Of a stretch of 64,000 bases of DNA, positions 12,741 through 24,020 are shown piece by piece. Source of the stretch: Armillaria gallica (taxonomy: Eukaryota > Basidiomycota > Agaricomycetes > Agaricales > Physalacriaceae). The notes under the pieces were generated by a model, which saw nothing but the letters and a program-made list of their open reading frames with translations, was not told where the DNA came from and did not search any database. Numbering within the stretch: the first letter of the stretch is position 1; the number at the start of each line of letters is the position of its first letter. A program made the translations under genes and the position numbers. Where the stretch lies: contig JBANDB010000019.1 in the NCBI GenBank assembly GCA_037576215.1, forward strand, positions 1,185,501 to 1,249,500, read 5' to 3'.

Positions 12741-14191
12741 TCAGCACCAACAAAGAGAACGACTCTATTTGGGAAATACGAGCGCCTGATACACTCATTG
12801 TTGTGGACAGGTACAGCAGAGCAGACTGCCATGGAAGTTGACTGGGTTGTATTTGTAAGGCATTATAACAGAAGATCTCAGTGAGGGCAGAGCAGAATTT
12901 GAGCAAGTTGCTTGCATTCACATAGGTATTTGTTGCGATGGTTTGCACAGAGATATGAGGTGCAGGCATGCTCTTTCTATGCTTCATCATTAGTTCACAA
13001 ATGAAATACTGCACAGTAAATGCATCTTTTCCTGATCCCTTTATTCTGCTCAGTCCTTGCACACAACTGTCCAGGCCGTCGTAGCATCAAATATTCAAAT
13101 CCTAAAGGAAACTAGAGGTCAGGGTGGCATACACAATGGGAAAGGAGAACTGCTCACTATGATAGTGATGAATTCAAAAGGAGTTTTATTTACTTTCTCT
13201 GCCCTTGACTTGCTGAACACCCATATGGCTTCACTGCCTATCGCAAGCTCTGCTACTGCTTGTCTCTTTAGTGGAAAAAGCATGCTCACTAACTCGTATT
13301 CATAAATGATTCAGGGTAAGGACAAGGATACTTTAGCCATTAAACTGGCAGGCAGATTCCTTCTGGTGTCATCATTGAACAAAGTCGGTTCTGAAAAGTT
13401 TTGCTTTCAAATCTAAAAATCTAGGTTTGGCAAAAACATACTGGGCATTGGTTCTCCTTAGCCAATGATGAATCAGACTGATGTATCCAAGGAATGAGAT
13501 GAATGATTAGAAAGGACTAGTCACTAGATAATCATTTAGTTACATCTGACCTACCATGTAAAGCCATAGCCAAGTCGTAGCACCACTGTCTTTCATTTGA
13601 CAAAGCAAGGGTGGCAATAAATGAGCATCACCATCTTGAATACAACGTAAAAAGGAAGCACTATCATTTGAAGGAAAAGAACAGTAGTAGCAGTAGTCAC
13701 CATGCTGGCAGCAGTCCCAACTTGTGTTCATTGAGTCGGCTAATGCCATAGAATATCTTGCCAAAGCATGAGCTGAGCAACGCAATCTAAATGACGTGTA
13801 CACAGATAAACCTCAGAAATAATGAAAATGCACCGCCACCCAAACCCTCAGGACTGCATAAGACCGAGACCTGTATACACAGGACTTGGAACTGCACTGA
13901 GTCGAACTCTGAAATTTAAATAGACACAAATAGACTGATCCACCGCAACCACACCTCCCTTTTCGCCTCATCCTCCGAAACAGATTTCCTTTGAGAGTCA
14001 AGGTCTCAAGCCAATAATAGTCTAGTATTTATAGAGTATTAAAAATGCACTCTGTGGACTCATGCCACAGGAAGCCCTCCACAAAAGATGTGCAATGACA
14101 AGTTGGCGACATAAATATGTTCATATGTAAGATAAAGATTATTTGATGTCATGAACCAATCTAATCGCTTTCTGAATCACTGTAATGTGCC
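12741..14191. other. Intergenic stretch, no assignable gene
   Basis: Open stretches of 113 codons (12,721-13,062, minus) and 87 codons (13,540-13,803, minus) have no recognisable domain. The stretch next to 12,740 may hold more of the decayed oxidoreductase, but I could not align it. No repeats or RNA genes were seen. Confidence 0.35.
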
Positions 14192-15090
14192 TCAATTGGC
14201 ATCACCGACCTGGTCTGTCATGTCATCCACAATCAGCTGAAGATGAAGGCTATCCTCCATCAAGGCACCTAGTGTCTCATGACCACCTGTCCATAAGAAA
14301 GGCACATAGCACTCCCATCCTGAAACTATAACACTGAGTTTTTCAAACACAGACAAACATCCCAAAACACAACATGAGATAACCATGTCTACAAAACCTT
14401 CATCAAGGAAGTTGAATGAATGATAATTCAGTTCCCAAATGACTATAACCATTTTCTTCAATGAAGGGATTAGTATATGATCATTATTATTCCCTACGCC
14501 TTGGGTTTCTGCCATTCGACGAAAAAGGTGCTTCAGATTGTCACTGTTGGGTGCGGAAGAGATCAATGTGGACACTTGAAGTTCAATGGTGAGTGCGAGG
14601 AGTTGGAGAGTGAGCTGAATGATAGAAAGTAGCTGATCATCCATTGTTGGGACGTCAATAAGGTGAAGAACTGTCAAGGAGCAGCCGGAGCAGATGATCA
14701 AGGCATGAAGTCCTGAGAGTGCATCTTTGGGACATGATATATTATCGTAATCTGGATTATCAGCAATATCGCAGCCTGATGTAACCGTCATGTGCTTCAA
14801 CTCTGGTAAATCAAGACTAGAAAGAAATTTCCCTAGCGATGCAGAAAGTGATTGGAGTGATGTGTTTCTGGTAATGGGAAATTGTGAACTGAAGGATTTG
14901 GGGATCATACTGTGGTGATGATATGAAAATGAGAGAAGATTTGGACATGAGGTGATGATATCCAGGTATTCAGGTGTTCTCTCCATGCTTGAAAGTGGCC
15001 TTGCATCGAAGAATGCAATGAGGTTCCCATGTGGAAAAATGATGACAGCTTCTGGATGCATGTCTGTCAAGTGGAGAGTTTTAAGCTCCG
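14192..15090 (-). pseudogene. F-box protein gene, C-terminal leucine-rich half, cut off by the giant transposon
   Basis: This is the downstream half of an F-box gene whose upstream half lies at 57,135-58,023. The reading enters at the target duplication (GAG CTT) and goes AELKTLHLTDM, AVIIFPHGNLIAFFDARPL, EYLDIITSCPNLLSFSY, LPELKHMTV, LHALIICSGCSLTVLHLIDV, and so on, ending at GDAN (stop about 14,192). The run of Leu-rich repeats and the LDI...CPNL motif are typical of the C-terminus of mushroom F-box proteins. An in-frame ATG at 15,106 lies inside the transposon end, so any product would lack the F-box. About 297 codons remain, with no internal stop, which suggests the break is fairly recent or that neutral decay here is limited. 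Confidence 0.85.
15083..15090. repeat. 8-bp target site duplication, left copy (AAGCTCCG)
   Basis: AAGCTCCG stands immediately outside the left terminal repeat and is repeated exactly at 57,135-57,142. Removing one copy with the element restores the F-box reading frame (codons CCG GAG CTT AAA on the minus strand). Confidence 0.95.
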
Positions 15091-15549
15091 CACCTATACA
15101 GCCCATAAAACATTGTGTATTAGTATAGCCGTGACAGCTGGATCAAACCAATAATTATCATGATTTTAAACAAAATGACGGTACTCAAATAAAACTGCAA
15201 TAAAGGCTCGCCTAATTAGTATATCCCATGCCTGTCTGGTGTAGGATAGTGTAAGCCACCGCCTCTGACATGTGTCAGGGATATTCCCCCCTGCCGAGCG
15301 TGCCGACTCATGTGCACCCTGTCTCCTGTACTTCAAAGTCCCAATTCAGCAATGCATGAGAATTCTCAGGATAATCCATCGGAGAAAGCATTGGACCCAG
15401 TATGTGATGTCATTATCGGGTCATCCCAAACTTCAGAAGGGTCTGCCAGTGTGCCAACTGTCGGCATCATCGAATCCTGTTGCTCCTGCTCCCTACTTGT
15501 CGTCTTTATATTTCTTCATCAAATAAAATTGTCTAAATTCCAAATAAAT
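15091..15549 (+). repeat. Left 459-bp terminal inverted repeat of the KDZ element
   Basis: It aligns along its whole length with the reverse complement of 56,676-57,134 with no net length difference. Differences are mostly CpG in the right copy replaced by TG or CA here: for example CCTCCGACATGTGTCGGG is CCTCTGACATGTGTCAGG at about 15,262. It contains a short open stretch (15,272-15,526) that I do not believe is coding. Homology stops after AAATAAAT at 15,549, only about 44 bp from the transposase stop codon. Confidence 0.93.
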
Positions 15550-15592
15550 CTCAGAAATAAGGAGGATACAACAAGTATCTATGGATGCTATA

Positions 15593-18500
15593 TCAGTCTG
15601 TGAATGCCAACATTATGCTCTCAATTTCCTGTTGTTTCTGAATTTCCATGATCTCCTCCTCTTCCTCCTCCTCCTCCTCGTCACTGTGGCCCCCATCATG
15701 CCTGGCATCATCTACATCAATTGAATCATCAATAGTTGACAACCCTAGCTCAGCTCACTGTAAATTATTTGCCACATTGCCAGGCTTCAAGTTTCCAGAA
15801 AAGGATGGATGCCATGCAAGGGCATGAAAGCATTGCATGTGAATAGTGTCAAATCTTGCTCGTTCAAGGCAGTACTTTTCTGTTTGATGGGCAAGTAGAG
15901 GATCATGGTCAGTGAGATCACTAACTGCTCTTCATAGATATTCATCCTCAGCCTTGATCTTGGTAACCACTCAGCAAATCTCGATATTGAGGCAATGGAT
16001 TTCCTCTTTCACACGAATAATTCTGTAATAAGCATTTGTGGGCTCTCAGACTGCACTGCTAGTCCATGGCTTTTTACGTATGTCATCCCTTGTGTCCTGC
16101 AGGAGATCAAATTGAGATAGGAAGGTATACTCAATTGCATCATCCCAGTTTAGTGCTTCTCAAGGGGGATCAAGTGCCTTAGCAGCGGCATTATAGCAGT
16201 CCACAAGGCCTCAAATTGCATGAGATCGTGCTTTCAGGGCCTTTCCAATATGCCTGCATGCTTTGTAACCTATCATTGATTTAGTATATGCTACAAGTGA
16301 ATAGTTTTGCATACCTGTGCCAGATCTATTCATCTTGGTTAATTCAAAGAGTCGAGATACCAGGCCCCCTTCCAAGCAATCAAGGCATTGGCAGTATACC
16401 CGTGTTGTGACCAATTTCTCGGCCTCATTCCACTTCTTGGATCCTATTGTCCAGTGTGTTGATATTTTTAGAGCACACTCCAACTCCTGAACACATTCAA
16501 GGACTTTGTCCTGTTTTTCAAGAAGTTGCTGCCTTGAAGTTTCAATCCATGCAGTGTCATCTTGCTCATTGATATTCGTAGAGTTGTGGTGTATCCACAT
16601 GGTTCTTATCTTGCAGATGTCATCCCTGGAGAAAGTGTTAATAAGAGCAATTCAATAAGTAGTACCATGTATACTCAATATGGTAGTAGGCAACTAGTCT
16701 GGAGTAGTACTCCATCTCTAAAGTCTCCCCTTCTGGCTCTTGCTCTCAGCTCTTGAGATAGGCAAGCTCTTCTGATAACCATTGAGGAAATTATTTCATG
16801 CTCAGAATATTCAGCTTAGCCATAGTTTCCTGTAAAGCAGGTATACCTGCTACAATTGAAAGAGCTTGTCTATAGTTGTCGCACAGGAATTTACCTATCC
16901 CGAGAATTAGAACCATGCAGATACAATAATGCACAAAGTTACTCACTAAGCCTTGAGTATGTATCAACATGGTCTCTGTGTTTCATCCACTGTACTATAG
17001 CTTGCATACGATGAAAATGGCTGGCATAGTGAGTGCTAGATGCCAACGCATTTGACTTCGCAAAGTAATGCTCACACTCCTCATGATCTGTAAGGCCTTG
17101 CCCATTGGTGTATAGTGGCAGTTTACATATTTGACACACATGACAGTGAGCATGACCGTGGAAGGAACCAATGACTTGTGCGATGGTTTTGCTCTGCAGC
17201 TAAATGGCCTAATGGGGACTTCACAATCATTGTGCCAAACTTGCACCCTACATCATAGCCACAGGTCAAATCTGGGCCTAGCCCCTTGATGACACAGTTT
17301 GCAATTGAAAGTGGATACTTGGCTCTACAAAGCTGTCAATAAAAAATCAATAAAAGTCTTGTAAAACTTACAATTCTCCGCTTCGGACCATATCTGTAGC
17401 CAGCAGCATAAACCCATGCCTGCAAAGTGATACAAAAATTCCTGTCTCATCAAATACTCCCCACATGCTTGAATGCATGTCATTTTTCATGTTTGCCCAT
17501 CAATCAGCACAGGGATTTCCATCCGTGTCTGCTGCGTCTGTGACCACTATGTCACCAATGGCATCTTTAGACCATGAATTCACCTCCTCCCTAGGTATGA
17601 AATAATCCTCACTCCCATCACAATTATCCTGGCTTGGAACAGATGGATCTGCCCCTGGAGTGTGCAGTCTCTTCAGGGAATTGTTGCCATCAATGCAGTA
17701 ATGCAGATGGACCTGCTTTTCTGACTCATTGTGAAGAACAAGAGTACAAGCCGGACAAGCATTCCGAAGTCAGTAATCCACAGTATCTTGGCATAATGCT
17801 TGTTTAATATACCCCTCCACTTGTTGGAGGATTGAGATATAGAGATCGTAGCAAACAGTGAATTGCTGATGCATATATGGCTGATAAGGAATGTTGTTCA
17901 AGTCATATAAAATCCAAAGAAATGCTTGAAGGGATAACCGGGGACAGTGAAGATGGGTTGTATGAAAGAGTTCCAGAGTGTGGACAGAGATCAATAGCTC
18001 AGGAAAGTAAGGTGCACATGGAACGACACCCTGCTTCACAAGAATGGCTGGAATGCAGTCTTCACTGGTGAATTGCTGGGGAGTAGTATAGAAACAGCCT
18101 AGAATTTTGTTATTAAACAAAAACAGAGGAGAGATAAAAATACAAACAGAATATATCTAGTACACGCATGACCCTCCTATCCCTTGTCTTCCTGCTCAAT
18201 GGAGGTGGACCTTCTTCGATTTCTATATGCCCTTTGATAGGCCATTTCAAATCCCAAGTCATGTAAGCATTTGTAATTGGTTCCATGACAGCATCGAATG
18301 TGTCACTATGATTTTGCATATGGTCCCTCCATGTTCGAGTATCATGATGTCTGCTACTCATTGGTCAGTTATATATATCTTCTACTCGGATTTACTTATG
18401 GCATGTTCAAGGTTTCACTCAGTGGAAGCTCCAATCGCGACATTCCCTCATAAAGGTGATTCCAAGTGTCCCTTAATTCCCCTCCTTCATGGCTAATTTC

Positions 18501-19143
18501 TAATGTCTCATGCCCTGCGAGTACAGCCCCCAAATGTTCATAATCCTATCCAATTTGACTTTCTGAAATCTGTGCTTGCATTTTCCAGGTAGGGTCGTCA
18601 TCATCTGCATCAAATAGCTGGGCATGAATATCATGAAGCTGTCGTGCCTGGTCTGCAGTAAGATCTATTTGTGACAATGTCTATGAGAAGCACTTATTTC
18701 CTAATATATGTATACATACCTTTCTGATGTTTCTGCCAATTTTGTTGGTTTACTGCTTTTTGCTGTAGAACCTTGTGGCAACTCTGAGCTGAGGAACTCA
18801 TTGATTGTGGCTGTGAGTCGATTGTCATGCGAACCTGAGATGAGGATGAAGAAGCTCGAATTATATGTGAATTAGCTGTCCCAGTACACTTACTAGTAGG
18901 GCGAGTAGGAGGCATGTCGAGAGCTAGAGCTATTTTTGATAAGGCACAACAATGACATGTCAAAGCATGTGTCTGAGACATGTGATCATATGATGACTGT
19001 GCCATGGCCCGTGGTATCCTGTGGTACAGCATTTTCACAGTGTTCTTCCTTCTGCTCACTTCCGATGGTGTGCCTCTTCTGTCAACTCCATTACTGATAA
19101 GCAACAATGCGACAGCACCCCAAGACGCAAAACATTTTTCCAT
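15593..19143 (-). pseudogene. KDZ-superfamily transposase, several exons, with in-frame stops
   Basis: Transposase expected to cut and insert the 42-kb element. Reading the minus strand from 19,143: a Ser-rich N-terminus, RQLHDIHAQLFDADDDD (about 18,650), DTRTWRDHMQNHSDTFDAV (about 18,320), PCAPYFPELLISVHTLELF and LHCPRLSLQAFLWILYDL (about 17,900-18,030), ACPACTLVLHNESEKQ (about 17,740). The catalytic-core blocks follow: MWGVFDETGIF (about 17,450), CGYDVGCKFGTMI (about 17,245), HGHAHCHVCQICKL (about 17,130), GLTDHEECEHYFAKSNALA (about 17,050), HWTIGSKKWNEAEKLVTTR (about 16,430) and LFELTKMNRSGTG (about 16,320). The acidic Asp, Asp and Glu candidates are present. The tail is Glu-rich and ends at TGA 15,593-15,595. 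TGA codons interrupt at about 17,500 (CAD*W, Arg in the family), 16,200 and 15,760, and there is a frame change near 17,150. Probably inactive now. Confidence 0.85.
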
Positions 19144-19279
19144 GGAGGGCCATGGTGAGTCCTCTTCTTGTTTTTTCGTTCATGGGACCAGCACAGCATC
19201 CCCAATTTTGGTGGTGGCAGCACATTGTGGGGCCCACATCTCTGAACCTGGAGCAGTGAGTCAATGATGGGCTGAATCT

Positions 19280-20753
19280 CCCTCCCTTTTAGGTTTTACA
19301 TGCTCCAGGCTAGCCTTCAAATCCTGGGACAACATCGATGAATTCACAGTCAATGTCGATATCAATGACATTGCAGTGTCACTGCCCAAACCAGCAGATG
19401 AGAGGGCCTCCGACGTAGATCTCCACAACTTTTACGATGCATCTGTATATTGTCCACCAGAGGCCCAAGGACCAACAACCCTCCACTTCGACACCCAACA
19501 ATATTCACGGTCGATGCCACAAAAACTTCAAAAACCATTTGAAGTCTCAACATTGACACCTTGAAATATGGCTTTGAGAGCAGCAAGAGAATGGTCTGCC
19601 AGTAAAATGGGTAGCTCTCAAATGTGTTGCTACTTCAACAATGATCCTGATGTCTTACAAGCCCACACACGGACATGGGCACACTGGGCCAAAGGATCCA
19701 CGAAATCATGAGCCACAGGATTATATGTTGAAGGAGTTGGTGGATGATTTTGGGATAATGTTGGTGAAATGGGGCAGAAAGTGCATCCCCTTACTTTTCT
19801 TTCTTTTGTTCTTACTGACCTCAACTTAGAAAACTGATACGCACACTTGATATCAAGTGACGTATCATCGTGTATCTCACTGGGCATCCGGACAACTTTG
19901 ACAAGGTCTGCAAGGAGACACTCCATGCATTTGAAGAAGCCAAACATCGCTTACAGCTTAATGTCAGTTGCATGCACCATCACCATGGCAACTTCAGATT
20001 TATTGCATCCAGGATATCATTCGGTGGCCGTCAAACAAGGCCAGGTAACTTGTGCAATATGGCACATAATGAGCAAGTCATGGAGGACCTGCTCACAAAC
20101 TGGGTGGTGTGACATGTAATTCAGTTTATCAACAGTGAGTATCACTTCTAATCTCTGTATCGAGTTTCTAACCAATGCTAGAAACATTTGCTGCAGTACA
20201 TCCTCAACTTTGGAAGTGTTACCATGCATTGCTCAATGAACTGACAGACAAACATCCATACCTCTCTCGCTTACTCCCTTGCAACCACAGCATTTTCACA
20301 TCCTGCACACTCAATGTCGGAGGAGTAACTACTTGACACCACTGTGATCACCTAAACTTCGGACCTGGTGCTTGCCCTGTCTTCACCGTTGGTGACTTTG
20401 ATCCCACTAAGGGTGGGCATCTTGTCCTCTGGGACTTGAAGCTGGTAATCAAGTTTCTGTCCGGTAGTCTTATCATCATACCATCAGCTCTCATTGAATA
20501 TTCTAATGTTCCAATCAGTGAAGGTGGGTATGGTGCAATGTTCCTTGTTATCATACTGATACTATCTAATTTAGGTGAGACTCGTTTCTCCTTTATGCAA
20601 TATTCAGCAGCAGGTCTCTTCTGATGGGTGGATAATGGCTATTGCGCTGATAAGGACCTGGAGGAATGGGGGTCATGGGTCAAGAGTATTGCAAATGGAT
20701 GCAAATGTGAGATGCTGTGGGCAGAAGGACTTGCTTGTTTAGGCTGGGCATGA
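19280..20753 (+). pseudogene. TET/JBP-family 2OG-Fe(II) dioxygenase (5-methylcytosine oxidase type), decayed
   Basis: TET/JBP enzymes oxidise 5-methylpyrimidines in DNA and in mushrooms are often carried by KDZ elements. Conserved blocks: GNFRFIASRISFGGRQTRPGN and NMAHNEQVMEDLL (19,985-20,100), then the iron-binding HCD at 20,340-20,348. PVFTVGDFDPTKGGHLVLW, DLKLVIKFLSGSLIIIPSAL, IEYSNVPISEG follow to about 20,523. An intron of about 50 nt (GTGGGT...TTTAG, ending about 20,573) joins EG to ETRFSFMQYSAAGLF. The next codon is TGA where Arg is usual, followed by WVDNG. The distal iron ligand, normally His before SN, is Tyr here (TAT), a possible CAT-to-TAT change. Stops upstream (about 19,560, 20,110) and this lost ligand suggest a dead gene. 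It is divergent from the transposase gene, with starts close together. The 5' exon is uncertain. Confidence 0.8.
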
Positions 20754-21180
20754 GTTTCATCATGTATTTTACTTGTATCAATCAGAAAGATTTTTCTTCC
20801 ATCTCACAATGTGCCTGATAAGCTGAGTACGAAGTGAGAAAGTCACTAAGGTCTAACACACACAATGGTCAAACCTATTATTACAGAGTAAGTCATCCTC
20901 CCTCACCTTCGTTGAGCTATATTCCACCCATTATTGGGGGAAATTTTTCACTAAAAATTGCATGATACTTCTAATGATTCACAGATTGATGTTGCCTGTA
21001 ACTTGGATGACAACTATAGCTCTCTAAGGATTTGATATATTCATCTGGGGAACTCACTTGAACTGGCTATTTATTTCTGCCATGGCTCGGCTGAGATCTT
21101 GATGAGCAACTGCCACCTTCAAAATGTCGGGTATGTTCAATATTCCTGTTTCCCATCCACATCCTAATCCAAATTTATTC
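20754..21180. other. Gap between the TET/JBP gene and the next cargo gene
   Basis: No gene is supported. Fragments near 21,060-21,130 (ICHGSAEILMSNCHLQNVG-like reading) may be a first exon of the next gene or the tail of the dioxygenase. No repeats were seen. Confidence 0.3.
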
Positions 21181-21735
21181 TAGCTGCATACTATAACTCC
21201 CCAGAGTCCTCAGAACAACTGAGGCATGTGAAGTGTGAAGTGCAGTGTATCTATGAGAGGCGATATGATGCCTCTCACAGCGAGGAAAGACAGAGGAAAG
21301 CCTTGGAGCGCATGAGGGCGTGAGCTCCTCTTCTTCTCTCACTCACTTTTTAAAAAGCTAAAAATCTAATAGTAGGTGTGAGGCTATAAAGTTGTTGACA
21401 CCTGAAGAGCAAGCTAATTACAATGCACAGAATAAAGGAGTACAAGCCACATACCACCAATGGTAAGTGTATTCATTTTAGAATATACCCAAGTAGCTGA
21501 TGTCGCTTCATAGACACTGTGCTCAACTTCAGCACAAGGCTGAGATGAAATGGTCCATGTGCATACTTCCAGACTGTTTCTAATGTACTAATGATATTTA
21601 TTATTTCAGGGACTTCATGGACAAGTACACAGAAAACATCGATATGATGCCAGACTGACCTCAGCAACGAGGGTACCTTCGCCATCCCAAGGATTACCCA
21701 CTTGACAGCGAGCGACTGATCGCTGAGAAGTGAAG
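21181..21735 (+). pseudogene. Small charged cargo gene of unknown function, three-exon remnant
   Basis: Not assigned to a named family. The first block reads AAYYNSPESSEQLRHVKCEV, QCIYERRYDASHSEERQRKA and LERMRA, a Lys/Arg/Glu-rich helical segment of the sort seen in many mushroom proteins of unknown role. A second block near 21,398-21,466 reads LTPEEQANYNAQNKGVQATY and ends at a good GTAAGT donor. A third after 21,609 reads FMDKYTENIDMMPD, a stop, then PQQRGYLRHPKDYPLDSERL, ending at TGA 21,731-21,733. The blocks share the plus strand and are spaced like short exons. It lies between the TET/JBP gene and a tandem repeat inside the KDZ element, so it is probably cargo. Confidence 0.45.
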
Positions 21736-21743
21736 GGTCAGTG

Positions 21744-21990
21744 GTACTTACTAGTGTTGCCTGTACTTCAATAAATACTGTGTATAATAAAACTCAGTAC
21801 TTATTGGCTCTGCCTGTAATTCAATAAATACGGTGTGCACCTCCAACACTTATTAGCTCTGCTGGGAGTGCCTGTACTTCAATAAAAACTTCATATAAAT
21901 GTACTTAATTGCATGGACTAGCCTCGTGATGTGGACAAATCTCACCACTGGAAATTCCTAGAAGTCTGACAGGTACTTCAATAAATACAT
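21744..21990 (+). repeat. Degenerate tandem repeat, about four units of roughly 52 bp
   Basis: The core TGTACTTCAATAAATAC recurs at about 21,762, 21,815 (GTAATTCAATAAATAC), 21,873 (GTACTTCAATAAAAAC) and 21,972 (GTACTTCAATAAATAC), with shared ACTTATTGGCTCTGC-like spacers. Each unit includes AATAAA, so it could also act as a run of polyadenylation-type signals downstream of the preceding gene. Confidence 0.7.
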
Positions 21991-22137
21991 CCTCCATTGT
22001 TTACATGACATCAATGTAAATTTTTTTAAATGAGCAGTAGCGAAGAACAAGCGGTAATGAAAACAAGCGGTAACAACAGTAACATGATGACTGCAAGACC
22101 TACAGGAACATCAAAGAGGGTGGAAAATGTGGAATGG

Positions 22138-23828
22138 TGATGAGCCTCCAGGCTCTGTATGCTCAGAATTTGTGGATTTTCCCTGCTAATTAACGCTACT
22201 GTCCCTTCAACGGACTTTCAGCAAACCAATGATTGCACACCCACTGATACCACTTTCATCCTATGGCAACCACTCCTTATGCACTTTGTTATCCACCCCA
22301 TCTTGCCACACATCATAATTGCTGTACTTCATCACAGCAAGGCACCTTCAATCGACAATCATCCCAATATGGAATTGACGCATTACTCAGAAGCAACTAG
22401 TTGATGCACTCATTGATGACTTAATGAAAATGATGTGATAGACGCAAGTACCCTCCCAGCTACAGCAATAGCAGCTATGGCAACTACAGACTATGTTTAC
22501 TAAGGCTGTTACTTCGCCAAGGCCTCAAGAAAACATTACCCCATGCATACTCCTCAGCATGACGACTATTGCTCAAGTAATTCGCAGCTAAACAGCACCT
22601 AATGATCTGTGCATCGCTCAATGACCTCATACAGTATGCATCCATACACGGCAACGTCGACAAGTTGCTGTTACTTTAGAAGACGAAGTACCATATGTTT
22701 TCTCCGATTTTTACAAAGCCAAGGCCTTACAGCCTTACTAAGTCTCGTGTATTTACTCTATTTATAAATTTGTACTTGTAGTATAAAAACTAGCTAGAAA
22801 ACGTAGTTTAATGGCAGTTCATCTCTAGTTGACCCCAGACTACATCAATTATCATCACGCACTAGTCTATCACCAGTAAACCACGCCTATTCACCATTCT
22901 ACAGCAATATACAGTTTACCCCAGCATATTCTCGATTGCACATTGACTCTTGAGCTAACCAGAGTTATCCCACGGTTTTTTAACTGTGAAGAGTCCTTTG
23001 CTACGTGCTCTTCACTCTTAACACTATTGGTGCACACTCATACTGTGCCAATACGTGATCGCCATGCCATACCTCGCCCACTTTATCTTTTATAGGCCAT
23101 CATTGTTTCACTTTTACACCATTGGAGTTTTTACTGTTTCTCTTTCGCCATCGTTATCATTGCCCACTTGGGTAGTCTCAGAGCAGACTTAGGATCAGTT
23201 TCAGCCAGTTTTCATATAGTATCAGTCCCCCAAGTGGACTTGAAGGTTAGTTTGACATAGGATAGGATTGTTTCAGTACCAGACAAGTTTTGACATCAAC
23301 TCAGCACCATCGCATCGTATAGGACCAGTATCATCACCAGCTTTTGTAGTTCCACGTTTTCTCTCATCCATCCACCCTCAGCACCTCGTTTCACATTTAT
23401 TTCGCCACTCGCAGTCCCCATGCCGTTTTCTCATCGCCTCACTCATCCATAGACTATTGCCGACCGTTTAGTCTACCTTCTATTGTTCTCCCTGCTCAGA
23501 TTACTGTCCAGTGACGTTTTCTAGTCTCGCAGCACATTTTCTCATACGGATTCATGGTATTCATGTCATACCCATTTTTGTTCCCTCTCACTTCGAGAGA
23601 ACCCTACCGGCTTATAGCCTTAGCATCTAGTACTCAACTACCAAGCAGTACTACTTTGCAGAGTTAAAGTCGCAGTGTATTCCTGTGTATAGAGGAATTG
23701 TTCTACTGCACAGAGGTGCCCCGAACCACTCGCACACATGATCACCTTGATTGCCGTGCTACTATGTTAATTACCCAATCTCATTCCAAGTTGGTGTTGC
23801 CGTTGCCATGGAAGTCTTAGGCCCATCA
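22138..23828 (+). mobile_element. Solo-LTR-like element, copy 1 (1.69 kb)
   Basis: It starts TGATGAGCCTCCAGG and ends TCTTAGGCCCATCA, that is TG...CA with a short inverted terminus. The 48,130-49,866 sequence is a second copy in the opposite orientation. Best-matched parts are both ends and the middle, including TATAAAAACTAG (about 22,780), which suggests an LTR promoter reading plus. No protein-coding domain was found. Flanking 4-mers are ATGG and ACAG, both one CpG transition away from ACGG, a possible decayed 4-bp duplication. The 1.7-kb length is long for a fungal LTR; a non-LTR mobile unit cannot be excluded. Confidence 0.6.
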
Positions 23829-24020
23829 ACAGTATACATGCTAGAAATCAGCTTGGAGCACTTCATCATCCTGGAGCTCCTTGTTTAAGAACTCCAGCGC
23901 TGACAACCTATCCCTCATTACAAAGACTTCATGATAAGGATGCTCTCCTGTGTCCTCAATCGCTTCCTCACTACACAAGATAGAATATCAGTCATAAGTG
24001 AATTAATGAGATAACCTTGC

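Noticed and set aside
15272..15526. A small conserved gene inside the terminal repeats (similar frames at 56,699-56,953)
   Set aside because: The similarity follows from the repeats being copies; amino-acid changes track CpG decay, and there is no domain or start context.
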